Assembly (NCBI RefSeq): GCF_029168945.1
Contig: NC_083604.1
Location: 66,356,211-66,420,210 of the forward strand
Length of the DNA: 64,000 bases
Origin: Cannabis sativa
Lineage: Eukaryota > Streptophyta > Magnoliopsida > Rosales > Cannabaceae
Reading direction: 5' to 3'
Of the stretch, positions 1 to 12,294 are shown piece by piece. The translations under genes and the position numbers were made by a program. Positions within the stretch are counted from its first letter, which is position 1, and every line of letters starts with the position of its first letter. The notes beneath the pieces are model-generated. The model was not told the DNA's origin and did not search any database. It was given only the letters and a program-made list of their open reading frames with translations.

Positions 1-876
1 CAGAACAAACCAATAAATCCAATTATGCCATTAAAGCTCAAAGCTTGAGTTTCAAAACTCAAGCTTGCTTAGAACCAATATCAAGCATCAAAACCGAAGC
101 TAGGGACTCAAATCAACTCAAACTAACCCTTGAATTCGAACCACTAAGCAATTCAAACCTTAACAGCTCCTATTACCCCAAAACACCATTTCAACCTAAC
201 TTAAAAGCTTGAAAACTAAGAAGGGTTCATTGGAACTTACCTTAGATTGATTATCTTCTTAGAAATCCTTGCTGAAAGCCAACAATCAACAACAAACTCC
301 CTTGGTTTGTCTCAAAAGCAAAAGAGAGAGAGGGGTTCAAGAACAAAGCAATTTTCTATTTTTCCTTTTTCCTTGATTTTTCCTCAAATGAGACAAAAGG
401 ATTAAGTTAATCACTTGCTGAAATCAACTTGATTAGGTGTCAAAAACCTAAGGCAGCCACCTATCTCTTATTTTTTAAAATGTCAAAAATGCCCTTAAAG
501 ATAAAACTTAGGTATTTCTAAAGCTAGGGGTAAAATGGTCAAAATCCATAACCCCGCTCAATCCCGATAATTTATTTTCTCTAAAATATTTCTCACTATG
601 AAATAGGGTTCTAAACTTACCCATGTGATCAATCTAGCCATCCATCCCATTTTCCGTTGTCGCCGAGCAAAAATTACAAAATTAACATATTTCACATATA
701 AGCTAAATAATACCCCTAGAATTTAATAAAATCTCCAGAATTGAGAAATTATAACTCTAATATTTATTTCTAAATATTGGGGTCCACATTTAAAATTAAT
801 TCACAAATAATAATAAAATAATAAAAAATAGTGCTAATTGTCTTTACTAATCCACATTACTAGAGCGGTCATTACA
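1..876 (-). mobile_element. Right end of gypsy element A LTR (copy 1)
   Basis: This stretch is nearly identical to 37,541-38,422, the right-hand part of the complete LTR at 36,360-38,422. It ends in TTACA at 872-876, the same terminus as that LTR. The rest of the element lies outside the window. It shows that copy 1 carries the same gypsy insertion at the same site as copy 2. A 5-base deletion near 315 distinguishes it from the other copy. Confidence 0.85.
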
Positions 877-1800
877 TACATATTAAATAAGACATTGAAA
901 ATTGAAATCGATACTTAAAACACTATATTTAAAAAAAATATTTATTATGAGAAGAAAGATTAATAATCAACTTTTTAGTCAATAATTTTAATATGAATAA
1001 ATATTTAGAAAATTATATAAAAACTATATATTGGAGCCAGATATGGGATGGGCAGTATCACTCTTGAACCCGCTTTATTTATAAACTAGGAAACAAACCG
1101 CGCTTCGCGTGCGGTTATATTTTATTTATTGATAATTAAATTATAAAAATATATTAAAGTTGATATTTTAATTATTCTACTAAATTTTTTCATAATTTTT
1201 ATACAGAAATTAAATTAATATAGTTAAAAAAAAATAATCATATAATTTCTTACCTAAAAAATAAAGCAACAAAGACATATTTTCAAACGTTATAGTAAAA
1301 AAAAAAAAAAAATAGAGGTTGGAAAATTCTCACACAAAATAGAGATCTAAAAAATCAATTGATAAATCTATAGAAAACTCATATGATTTTAAAACTGTTG
1401 TCATTTAAAGCCGATGTTATCACCGTATCTCACTTGTAGTCGCCACTACATTCAAAGTCGCTATCATTATCATATCTTATTTGTAGTTATCACTATTGAT
1501 CAAAATAAGTTTGCTATGTACATAAAATAAATCATATACTTGAGTTAATTAACTACTAACTTTTTTATACATAAGTGAATGATTTTATATAGATATTTAA
1601 GGTTTTTTTTTTAAATTTTTTTAAATTCTTAAATTATACAATTAATAAATCTTTGATTTGAGATACAATTAAATTTAGTGTTAGTTTTAACTTTTGATTT
1701 AAAATTGTATATAACTATATTTTTATTAATTTTAATTGAGAGAATTAGATAAGACTATGTTGAGTAATTTTTAATTGTATAGAGAATTAAATATTCTTTT
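877..1800. other. AT-rich intergenic DNA with a GC hairpin
   Basis: No gene is visible. The only GC-rich island is a short hairpin at about 1096-1116, with stem AACCGC/GCGGTT. It stands out in DNA that is otherwise mostly A and T. It could mark the terminus of an unrecognised repeat, but I see no partner end. Confidence 0.5.
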
Positions 1801-2949
1801 GAAACTTACTTGTTAGATATTTATAAAGTTTTTTTTTTAAAAAAAAAAAATTACTGTGTTTTTTATTTAAAAAATTAGAAAATTAAAAAAAATAAGAAAA
1901 TAGATAATTAGGTTTTAAATAATTAGAGAAAAATTAGAAAATAGATAAATAGGAAAAATAGAAATTATTAATATTTTTATTTTAAAATTATTAATAATTA
2001 TAAATAGTTAAGATTTGCTCGTAAGTTTTAATTTTTTTTTTTTGGTATATTTCTTTATTTATTTATTTTGGATAAATGTATAGATATAGATATAGGTTTT
2101 AAAATTTTTAATTTAAAAAACTTAAAAAAAAAAAAAAGTAAAAACGTGTGGTTTTAAAAAAATGATTTTATTTTTTAAATGTATATGATCATATTTTTTT
2201 TAAAGTGATTTGGGTTTTTTAAATTTTATAAGAATATTTTATTTAATTAATAATTATAAACTTAATAAAAAATTTAAAAAAATGAGAGAATGAAGGAGAG
2301 TAGAGAACAATAGTTTTAAAGCAATTTTAGAGTGACACATCATTTTGTTCATACTTTTCCTTTATATATATATAAGAAACTTACTTGTTAGATATTTATA
2401 AAGTTTTTTTTTTAAAAAAAAATTACTGTGTTTTTTATTTAAAAAATTAGAAAATTAAAAAAATAAGAAAATAGATAATTATGTTTTAAATAATTAGAGA
2501 AAAATTAGAAAATAGATAAATAGGAAAAATAGGTTTGAAATTATTAATATTTTTATTTTAAAATTATTAATAATTATAAATAGTTAAGATTTGCTCGTAA
2601 GTTTTTAATTTTTTTTTTTTTTTGGTATATTTCTTTATTTATTTATTTTGGATAAATGTATAGATATAGATATAGGTTTTAAAATTTTTAATTTAAAAAA
2701 CTTAAAAAAAAAAAAAAAGTAAAAACGTGTGGTTTTAAAAAAATGATTTTATTTTTTAAATGTATATGATCATATTTTTTTAAAGTGATTTGGGTTTTTT
2801 AAATTTTATAAGAATATTTTATTTAATTAATAATTATAAACTTAATAAAAAATTTAAAAAATGAGAGAATGAAGTAGAGTAGAGAACAATAGTTTTAAAG
2901 CAATTTTAGAGTGACACATCACCGCCTCATACTTCTCCTTTATATATAT
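1801..2949. repeat. Two-unit tandem repeat, period about 575 bp
   Basis: Unit 1 starts at 1801 and unit 2 at 2376; both begin GAAACTTACTTGTTAGATAT. The units are close to identical apart from homopolymer length and a few substitutions, and both end near the words AGAGTGACACATCA. No coding potential is seen. The same doublet recurs in copy 2 at 39,344-40,496. Confidence 0.85.
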
Positions 2950-2985
2950 ATATATAGATATATAGATATAGATTACTCTCACCCA

Positions 2986-3247
2986 TCCCCAATGGCGGAC
3001 TCACAATTTAACGTGAGGGGAACTTTTTTTTTTTTTATAATGTAGAGACAAAAGTAAACTTAAAAAGAAAAAAAAATTGTGATTTGAACCTAACCTCTAT
3101 TATATATATGCAGTCTAGTTAACCATTACGCCAAAACTAATATTATGTTTATAAATATTATTTTTATTATAAATATATATTGTAACTAATTAAAATATAT
3201 ATATTTTTTTAAGGACAACTGTCCCTCGCTTCAATGTGGGTGCACCA
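2986..3247. mobile_element. hAT-type MITE (copy 1)
   Basis: A 262-bp element is flanked by an 8-bp direct repeat CTCACCCA at 2978-2985 and 3248-3255. Its ends are diverged inverted repeats: GGCGGACTCACA on the left against the reverse complement of TGTGGGTGCACC on the right. The 8-bp duplication and the GGCGGA-type ends fit plant hAT non-autonomous elements. Inside, a GATTTGAACC-like and a TTACGCC-like stretch resemble tRNA promoter boxes, but no tRNA fold was found. Confidence 0.6.
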
Positions 3248-3377
3248 CTCACCCACATAATAAATTTCTATCTCTAATCATAATTATAATTATATTGAGT
3301 GATATGGTTTTTTTACTCATAAAGACCAAGATAAAAAAAATATAGGGTTCTATTTTAAAATTATTAGAGGTACTTAT

Positions 3378-3892
3378 TATTACATAAACTTTTGTAAATC
3401 GCCCAATCCGAATAATCCGCTCAAACCAAACCGAGATAACCTGACGAAAAATATAAACCGAAAAACCTAACGAAAATATAACCCGCCCAATTAACCCGAA
3501 CTAACCCGACCAACCCGATTAAGAGGGTTTTTTTTATATATATATATATTTATATGATTTTATTATATATATTTATATATCATATAATTTATATTACTAT
3601 TTTAAAAATATAAATTTTAAACTAATATAGTTTTTTATGGTGGCTAATTTAAACATCAAATTCAATCTATATATATTTTTCTCATTATTACAATTAACTA
3701 ATATATAATAATTGTATGTAAAAAAAAATATTAGTGTTCGGTTTGGACGGGTTAACGCAACCAAATTGACAAATTTAATTGGGTGAGTTACTATTTTTTT
3801 TTTTCTTAATTGAGCGGGTTGCACTTAATTTTTGTAACCCTATCTTTGAGTTGAATAAAATATAGCATAAACCGACCAAATCGACCCACATA
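3378..3892. mobile_element. Relic of the hAT-1 family (copy 1)
   Basis: This sequence is related to the intact 570-bp element at 53,067-53,636. It shares CCGAATAA, AACCCGCCCAATTAA and GTTGCACTTAA words in the same order. The left terminus TAGGGCTGTACA, seen in copy 2 at 40,919, is altered here to TATTACA. The right terminus has decayed in both copies. No transposase is encoded, so it is non-autonomous. Confidence 0.6.
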
Positions 3893-4551
3893 GTATTTTT
3901 TACTTGTTGACATTATACTATACTTCAATAAAGACTTGTTACTTTAGCAATTTTGTTTCAGCTTTGATGTTCTTGATATTTTTTTTTTCACAATATCTTT
4001 ATTGTGTATTTTTGTTTGTTTTGTATTGTAATAATGGTGTCTATTACATGATCTGATGTGAATTATTAGACTTTTTTGTGTCGTTTTTATTTGATCTTTC
4101 TTTGCTAATTTATTTTAGGTTGGTTTCGTTGTTCTTTCTGTCTGAAAAATGCTCTTGCTTAAATTCTAAAGTTCTCAAACGATATCCATGTCTTTAGTTC
4201 TCCCTCCTTATTAAATTGGCACAAAATAATATTAGGGTTGGGAATGGGAAGACTGTAGATGATTAGCATTGAATATTATTAGTAGTAAAACTGAAAAGAC
4301 CTTGATATTTTCATGATTTCATCTGTTAATTAATGGGTTGAAAACGTTTGCATTAAACTTTGAAATCATTTTCAAATTGGCTGTTCGCTAAACCCAAATG
4401 ATATTTTCCCACTTAATAATTGCCTAATCAACTTGGCCCTCTAAGCCCAACACGTGTCTCGATTTTATTTGTTAAAAGGTTCAACAGGTTGACTGACCAA
4501 GTCATTCACGACCACGTAAACCGGAATGACTAGATTGCTCTTCTTCCCCAC

Positions 4552-4556
4552 AAAAA
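4552..4556 (-). terminator. Pol III terminator of tRNA-Ser
   Basis: On the minus strand this is a run of five T residues, 11 nt beyond the tRNA 3' end. That is the usual RNA polymerase III stop. Confidence 0.65.
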
Positions 4557-4567
4557 GGATTATATTT

Positions 4568-4649
4568 CGTCGCCTGAGAGATTCGAACTCTCGCGGGGAA
4601 ACCCCATGTACTTAGCAGGCACACGCCTTAACCACTCGGCCAAAGCGAC
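4568..4649 (-). tRNA. tRNA-Ser(GCU), copy 1
   Basis: The reverse strand folds as a class II tRNA of 82 nt. The acceptor stem GTCGCTT pairs with AGGCGAC and is followed by discriminator G. The A box is TGGCCGAGTGG and the B box GGTTCGAATC type (AGTTCGAATCT). The anticodon loop CTGCTAA gives anticodon GCU, decoding AGC/AGU serine codons. The long variable arm (ATGGGGTTTCCCCGC region) is the serine hallmark. There is no intron and CCA is not encoded, as expected in a nuclear gene. It is identical to the copy at 42,113-42,194 and should be functional. Confidence 0.95.
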
Positions 4650-6189
4650 TTTTTGATTTATCATGGAAACGTATAATATAAAACCTATTATATTAGTAAT
4701 CTGCTATTACGCAATGCACTTCAGGGAGCATTTTTAAATCCAACAATCTCAATAGTTCAGGAAATATTTTTAACGATCTTAAAAATTCAAAGGGCATGAT
4801 TTGGTACATGTAAAAGTTTAAGGGCCAAAAATCTCAATTAATCTTTAAAAAAATATTAGTAATTTGCTATTATGCAATGCACTCTCTAAAACTGCTAAAA
4901 GTTGTGATTAGCTACTCTAACTTCTTTTTCATATTAAAAATTTCAATTTCAAATTTAAAATATTGACCAAGTAACCAATTACCATATAACATATAACTGT
5001 GAAAATTGGCAACTTATTATTGTGATGCCTTTTCATATTTTATTCAAAATTTAACTTGTGTTTTACCATTTTTAAGTTTTATTATGGACAAGTACCTGGT
5101 AATGATAGTAAAGAAAATTGGTAACGTTTATTATGAGTCATGACATCTTTTCCATATTATAAAAAAACTCAAAACCTGCAAAGCAATATTTTTGTAAGTT
5201 TTGTTGCAAGAAAGTAGCTTACTTGGTAACCAATAATTGGAAAAATAGTAACTGGTTACAATGATGTATTTTTCTAGATTTCAAAATTTTGTGACGAATT
5301 TTAAGCAATAAAAACTAGTAACTATGGGAACATGGGATAAGATTGTTCATATTTGCTTAATTTTATTCACTCATTTCGTACTTATATTTACCTTTTCTCT
5401 TTGTTAATGGTAATACTATATTTAGTTACATTTATTAAGTGGTGTACTAACACAGCTCTCAATAAGTTATGCTTACATAAGTTCATCCACAAGTTGAAAT
5501 ATCCTCAAATAAAGACACTCAGATTGTTATCTATAGTCTACAAATCCCATTATTGATGCTTACTTATTACTTTTGCAACTATGACTATGCACCTAGTAAC
5601 ATGTCTCATCTCATTTGATATTTATCTCAATTAGGGTGTATTGTGACGAAGTTTGATGTAATTGGTGAGGTTTTTAATTCCAGTTTAAACTTAATTTTTA
5701 ATATCAAATTGAATTTTCTTAAAATAAAAAATTAAATTGAATCAAAAGATTAAAAGAAAACGATTTCTAAAAAAATTGCCATGTTTAAAGACAACTTGGC
5801 CAAATAACATGCTAAGTTTATATAAATGCTCTAAAATAGATAAAACTATAAAACATTCCATGGCCATATAAAATTAACATAGGCATAGGCTGGTGGTGAA
5901 TAATATCTATGATAGTTTATATTGATGATGATGATGACCGTACAATAGTTCCCAAAAGTACAAGAGGAAAAGGCAGCAAAATAATAGATAGGTTTGATAT
6001 GTTCTTTCAAGCACTTCCATCCATTTGTTTAGAATGAGTCACTTATATGTGTAGGCCACTAATTGTAAGAGTGTCCATCTAATAATAGTAGCATATATAT
6101 CTTGGAGCTGTACCTCTATCTCTCTACCATTTACGTTGAAACTCAAACTCATTGTTTGGGCCACATTTCAATCAAGCATCATATCTTCC

Positions 6190-6241
<52 letters not shown>

Positions 6242-6831
6242 AGTAATTTTCAATTTAGTTAAAATTTTGGGGTATAATTCTTTAGATTTCAATTATTATG
6301 TTTGAGTCTCTACTTTTCTATTAATTTTTGAAATAAATTGAAAAGTATCTTTTTTTTTTTTTATTATTTATACTCTCTAATATATAATTGGGATACTTTC
6401 ACAAATGCACAAAAACAACAAAAATACAGTTTTACGGAATTTTAAACATTTTTACGATTTTTTTGATTTTATTTACATAAAATACTGTCTTTTTATGTTG
6501 AAATTTTGTTCATTTGTTGTTAATGTTTTGTTATTTATATGTTATTTTTTGTTGTTATTTTCATGTTACTTTTATGTTATTTTCTTGTTGATTTTATGTT
6601 GTTTTCGTGTTATTTTTTGGAAAACCGTAAAAATGTAAAAAGACATTCTTTGAACGTAAAAATGTAAATATTTTATAAAAAATGGTGCCTTATGTAATTA
6701 TACCTATATAATTTATATTAATCTAAAGGGTCTAATGAGACATCATACAATATCTTAAAAAATATAAAAATAAAAGTAAAAATTAAAACAATTAAAGTAA
6801 CATATAATATAATTTTCTCTTAATTTTTTAC
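4650..6831. other. AT-rich intergenic DNA
   Basis: I see no supported gene. Short open frames, including a poly-isoleucine one, are chance readings through AT-rich or microsatellite DNA. The same content recurs at 42,195-44,370. Confidence 0.6.
6190..6240. repeat. (TTA)n microsatellite
   Basis: About 17 uninterrupted TTA units. The copy 2 counterpart at 43,737-43,786 has essentially the same length. Confidence 0.95.
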
Positions 6832-6900
6832 GGCTAAATGCCAAATAAACTTGTACATAGCATAATTTCATTTGTCCATGCTATTTAATTTATTTAACTA
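6832..6900. repeat. Orphan end of a long-TIR element family
   Basis: The string GCTAAATGCCAAATAAACTT followed by GTACA closely matches the inverted-repeat end seen at about 15,315 (TTAAGTGCCAAATAAACTTG). No partner end was found nearby; the copia insertion to the right may have removed it. Confidence 0.4.
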
Positions 6901-7060
6901 ATTAAAAAAATAAACTATTTTAAAACATAAAAAATAATAAAAAAAAATCATCTTAAAATATACAAATAATTAAAAACTACAATAAAGAATAAATTTTTTT
7001 AAAAAAAAATCAAAACTATTTTTTTTTAAACTCTAAAACCAAACTATTTCTTTCTCTCTC

Positions 7061-7423
7061 TGTTTCTCTCCCAATATCCGTCCAGTTCTATCCTTCGATT
7101 TTAGATTTTAGGGAGAAGGCAAAATACAAATCTCAGCTCATTTGTGGGTATGAGCAATAGTATTCTATTTATAATAGATTGCAAAGTACAAGAGGGAGCC
7201 GTTAGGCATGACACCTAGCAGTAATTACACAAATAAAACTCTAGAATATTTTGCCAAAATATTCCCATTACACAATTACAAGGCATAACAGAATTTCATG
7301 AGGACAAATTACACAATGAAATACACAAAATTCTGTCAGAGGCAGGGGACCATCAGGTTGTGTATGCTGCAATGAATATTTACTGGTGTAGAAGTGCTAG
7401 TATAGAAATGATATTCCTTGACA
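7061..7423 (-). mobile_element. Copia 3' LTR (copy 1, outer end unresolved)
   Basis: On the minus strand, the end of the copia coding remnant is followed by the purine-rich tract AAGAGGGGA at about 7424-7433 and then TGTCAAGG, a typical LTR start. A TATA-like CTATTTATAATAG element lies at about 7153-7166. The outer boundary is a guess; no second LTR is present because the element is truncated at its 5' side. Confidence 0.55.
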
Positions 7424-8009
7424 TCCCCTCTTAAATGAAAGGGTGAGTTCCGCACACCAAGTTTGTCACAAGGAAGGCAAATCGAGAAGGTGATAATCCT
7501 TTATTTAAACAATCAGCTATTTGATCATGTGAAGGAATGTATCGAAAGTTGTTTTTGCAGCACTTTATCACGAACATAGTGTGCATCAATTTCAATATGC
7601 TTCGTTCAAGCGTGAAAGATGGGATCGATTGCAAGAGCACTAGCACTGAGGTTGCCACACCATGTCACAGACAGACTTGGAAAAGGAAAATGAAGTTCTT
7701 TCAAGAATGACTCAATCCATGAGATTTTTGCAGAGACATGAGCTAAAGCACGATACTCCGATTCAGTGCTTGATCTCGAAACTACGACCTGCTTTTTAGA
7801 TGACCATGATTCAAGAGTGTCTCCCAAATAAACACAATAACTGGCAATGGATCTTCTGTCATTTGGGCAACAAGCCTAGTCAGCATCTGAAAAAACCTGT
7901 AATGCTAAGTCTGTCACTGCAGCTGATGTAAAGCCCTTTTGTTTTCGTACCCTGCAAGTATTGCAATACTCATTTTACTTCGCTCCAGTGAGTGTCGGTT
8001 GGAGCTTGC
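7424..8009 (-). pseudogene. Ty1/copia RNase H remnant (copy 1)
   Basis: This is the C-terminal part of a copia polyprotein on the minus strand. It shows the RNase H motifs FSDAD, SWSSKKQ and VSRSSTESEYRALAH, followed by the end motif HDQIADCLNKGLSPSRFAFL. It is dead: TGG to TAG directly after SDAD, CGA to TGA after the IFHA motif, and a frameshift before the HDQIADC block. The reading frame continues across the solo LTR (8,010-9,901) into 9,907-11,334, at the QFLQ/APTD point of the polyprotein. Confidence 0.85.
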
Positions 8010-9901
8010 TGTTGGGTTTTATGCCCTAAATAAAACTCATTTCAATATAATCAGATTTACTTATTAATTTAGATCAGAAATAACATTTAATGTTGCATGG
8101 TTCACATGATTTATTTCATGATTATATGTACATAATGTATGAATTCATCTGAAACCCTTTTCACATACTTGATCCTGTTTATTGTGCTGTCAACACATTG
8201 GAAAGTAAACATGACTATGTGAATAAAGTTTTCTAGATTTATCAGACACGTGGTTTTACCGATATGATAATCTACAACGAGTTTACTTGCATTTGGAGAA
8301 GTGCTATGTTCTTTCCAGAGCATTGGTTAAAGTAAAGCTCAGGTTGGATGCATGGAGTATGCATCGGAAGGGACCGATATTGAACTTTGACTTAGATTTA
8401 TTAAACTTACCGTAATATCTATTCAAGTCAATATCGCCTAGTTGATCCTAGATCAAATGATCTTAATCCTGTTATGATTAGGCTCAATCTCAAGAGGTTA
8501 TTCGTGTTCTTTGATTTGTTAGTTAAGTCTACTTTTAGGTCAGGGTGATACGTACATTTTGGGAACACGGTAGTGCAATTGAGTGGGAGAGCGCTAACAT
8601 AAACATGGAATCTATAGCTTCTATCTGGGCGAATAGTAAGTAAAGGATGATCTCCTTCGAGCTTGACCAAACGAAAATAAATGGAGGAGATCTCATTTCA
8701 CATAAGCTGAAATATCATTTATACGGGGTTAAGTGTTTTAAGGATTAAAATACATTGTAGGGTGTAACGGTAATCTAATCCCTTTACAGTGTAGATCATT
8801 CATATAGAGGATCATTGATCAAATTAGGATTAATGGATAACTAATGATGTGTCTATATGGTGGAACGTATAGAGCATTCTATATACTGAGAGTGCAATTC
8901 TAAGTTCTATGCGTGGATTCAACGAAGAATTAATAAGTTAGTGAATTTTAGTAATAAATTCTTGATCTACTTATTGGAAGCTCGATTATATAGACCCATG
9001 GTCCCCGCACTAGTTGAGATAATATTGCTTGTAAGACTCATATAATTGGTTTTGATTAATCAATTATAATTCTCAATTTAGACTATGTCTATTTGTGAAT
9101 TTTTCACTAAGTAAGGGCGAAATTGTAAAGAAAGAGTTTTAGGGGCATATTTGTTAATTATGATACTTTGTATGGTTCAATTAATAAATATGATAAATGA
9201 CAATATTATTTAATAATTATTTATAGTTATTAAATAGTTAGAATTGGCATTTAAATTGTTGAATTTGAAAATTGGCGTTTTTGAGAAAATCAGATGCAGA
9301 AAAGATAAAACTGCAAAATTGCAAAAAGTGAGGCCCAAATCCACTATGTAGGGCCGACCACTTTTGTAGGGAATTTAAACTGATATTTTCATTATTTTAA
9401 TGCCAAATAATTCAAACCTAACCCTAGTGGAATGCTATAAATAGATAGTGAAGGCTTCAGGAAATTTACACTTAAATTTTCTATTTTTCCTTGAGAGAAA
9501 AACCTGAGCCTTTCTCTCTCCCTATCTTTAGTCGCCACTTCTTCTTTCTCTTCCCTCTTGAATTTCGAAATCCTTAGTGTGAGAGTAGTGCCCACACACA
9601 GCAAGTGATACCTCAACCATAGTGAGGAAGATCGTGAAGAAAGACTTTCAGCAAGAAGGAGTTTCAGCACCAAAGATTCAGAGAAAGAGATCCAGGTTCA
9701 GATATTGATAATGCTCTGCTACAGAAAGGAATCAAGGGCTAGATATCTGAACGGAAGGAGTCATTATATTCCGCTGCACCCAATGTAAGGTGTCCTAAAC
9801 TTTATATGTGTTTATTTCATCATTTTAGAAAGTACATATTTAGGGTGTTAATCAACATACTTGTGAGTAGATCTAAGATCCTGGTAAAATAATTTCAAGC
9901 A
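8010..9901 (+). mobile_element. Solo LTR inside the copia element (copy 1)
   Basis: A 1,892-bp sequence begins TGTTGGGTTTTATGCC, ends in CA, and is bounded by a 5-bp target duplication CTTGC (8,005-8,009 and 9,902-9,906). It has no coding region, primer site or polypurine tract, so it is a solo LTR left by recombination between two LTRs. A TATA box CTATAAATAG at about 9,435 sets a plus orientation. The same LTR sits at 33,606-35,499 with a different target site. The family is not assigned. Confidence 0.85.
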
Positions 9902-9906
9902 CTTGC

Positions 9907-11334
9907 AAGAATTGACTTAATTTGTTCACAACATAGGCAATATCAGGCCTCTTGTGACACAAATATTGAAGTGCTCAAACTATGCTCCTGTATAGTGTTG
10001 GATTTTCCATTTGCTTACCATCAGTGAGCGACATAGGCTTGCCAATAGTCATTGGAGTTGGACAGATCTTTAACTTAGTCATGTTGACTCTCTTTAGAAC
10101 ATCTTCAATGTATCTTGTTTGTGTCAGGTAGAGGCTTGAAGCATCACGATAGGCCTCAATGCCAAGAAAGTATTGTAATGGTCCAATATCTTTCAAGGTG
10201 AACTTCCTGTTTAGCTCAGTAATGAAGCTTTGCAACTTACTTCTATCATTCCCAGTAATAATAATATCATCAACATAGATTAAGGCAAGTATGATTACAT
10301 TTTCATTTCTGTAGAAGAATAATGAATTATCAGCTTTAGAATTGTGGAACTTCCAGTCAGTCAAAGTCTCTTTTAGTTTGTCAAACCAAGCTCTTGGAGC
10401 TTGTTTTAAACCATAGATTGATTTTTGCAACTTGCAAACAAAGTTTTCCTTCCCTTTTTCTTCAAAGCCTTGAGGTTATGCCATGTAAACCTCTTCTTCT
10501 AACTCTCTATTTAAGAAAGCATTTTAATATCAAGTTGCCTTATCTCCAAACCTTTAGAGACAGTAATGGTGAGTACAATTCGCACGGTTGCTGCCTTGAT
10601 GACAGGGTTGAAAGTCTCACCATAAACAATTCTAGGCCTTTGATGGAATCCCTTTGCCACAAACCTTGCTTTGAGTCGATTGACAGTACCATCAGCATTC
10701 AACTTAATTCTATAAACCCATTTATTGCCAATTAAGTTGTATGCATCCGAGGGTGGTACAAGAATCCATGTTCTTTTAGCTTTGAGAGCATAGAATTCCA
10801 CATTCATAGTTTTGAACCAACCAGGATGTTTGATGGCTTCAGCAACACTAATTGGTTCAGTAATAACTGATTCGGATTGCACTTGACTCGCAAAGGTCCG
10901 AGGCTTGAATATACCTACTTTACCTCTTGTGATCATAGGATGAGAAGGTACGGGAACAAGAGGTTCAGCAGGTGTTTTGGGACAGGTGGAGCAGCAGCAG
11001 TAAGCTCAACAAAATTTGCTGAAAGTTGCAATTGCAGGTTATGTTCATGTTGCAGGTCATGTTGTTGTTGGTTATTTTCCCTATCAGGACCTGAAACAGA
11101 AATGGGTGAGTCATAGTTAGCAACTGGAGAATGAACTCGAAGGCTGCTAGAAGATGTTGCAGGAGAGACCTCAGGTGATGTATCAGCAGGGGAAGAAGAT
11201 AAGGCACCTGGTGAGGGCAAAAGGGAATTAACAGGAAGTGTAGACCATGACGTGGAGTGAATGATAACAGGTGGTGGTGTGTTGTAATTGTTCAAAAAAT
11301 TGGTTTTGAAAGGAAATTCCAATTCATTAAACAA
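9907..11334 (-). pseudogene. Ty1/copia integrase end and reverse transcriptase remnant (copy 1)
   Basis: From right to left on the minus strand: the end of the integrase core (FNELEFPFK), a low-complexity linker, then the RVT_2 reverse transcriptase. RT motifs include the NKWVYRIKLNADG and RLKARFVAKGF blocks, SIYGLKQAPRAWFDKL and the catalytic YVDD (ALIYVDDIIITGND). A stop codon interrupts the frame just before the PQGFE block. Coding ends abruptly at 11,334, so gag, protease and most of integrase are missing. The stop is shared with copy 2, so the element died before the two copies diverged. Confidence 0.9.
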
Positions 11335-12294
11335 TATAAATATCTATATATATATATTTATTGAGTAGATATATATTAAAATTAGAAAGAGATGTTCAAT
11401 CTTGGTTCCAAAAAAATATGAGTTATTGATAATTTTATCTCAAATTCGGTTAAGTTATATATAACTTTGAGATATTTTAAGTTGCATCCTCCGAAGGGGG
11501 TGGTGCATCAATTTTTTTTTTTTTTTTTTTGATAGTTTTAATATTAATTTTTATATTTGACAAGATACGTTGTATTTATTTAAAATATTATGTAAATTTT
11601 CGAGAAATTAAAAAAAATTAACGTGTCGAAGATAAAGTTCAAATATTTATTGTACACGTACTTCTTTTATTTTAAACGTGTCTAAAATAGAATATTTGAG
11701 CTATGCTTTATTTATTGTAAATTATTTCAAATTTTTCAAAAATTTTACAACTTAAAATACTTTAAATAACTACAATATATATCATTATTATATAATAAAT
11801 TGAATTTGCAACTATTTATATATCAAAAAATACAAAAGGGGAATACACTTCTTTTTAAAGAGTGCACCGTGAAAACACTCAATAACTTCATAATCAATTT
11901 TCAATTTCAATGTTCATGGAAGACATTTAAAATAGTTAGGGATGTATTTTTTTAAAGAAAAAAATGTTAAGAATATTTCCAACACTCAACGACAGAGTTA
12001 GAGGTAGGTGGTTTTAGTACATGTGAAAAATAAAAAAGACACTCTTATGCTAATTCTATATAAATATATGAGTCATATATAAATGATTATTGAATAATTA
12101 CATTAAAAATATAATTAGATGATTTTTTTTTTTATAACATGCTATAACATATTGCTAATCGGTAAAAATTTATAAATTTAGACTTAAATTAATTATAATA
12201 AACTGTATATTTAAAATATTTGATAAGATCTTGACCTTTATAACTATTAATATTTAAGAATTATTACATAGAAAATATAAATTGACACTTTATT
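11335..12294. other. AT-rich intergenic DNA
   Basis: No gene or recognised element; a T-run lies at about 11,511-11,530. Nothing else can be supported. Confidence 0.5.

Noticed and set aside
3080..3135. Possible tRNA pseudogene or SINE promoter boxes on the minus strand
   Set aside because: Box-like words occur, but no acceptor stem or A-tail and the segment lies inside a hAT element with its own target duplication.
6102..6305. Open frame rich in isoleucine (also 43,648-43,851)
   Set aside because: It reads through the (TTA)n microsatellite; no start context or homology.
10394..11116. Plus-strand frames opposite the copia RT
   Set aside because: Shadows of the minus-strand RT, which has clear family motifs.
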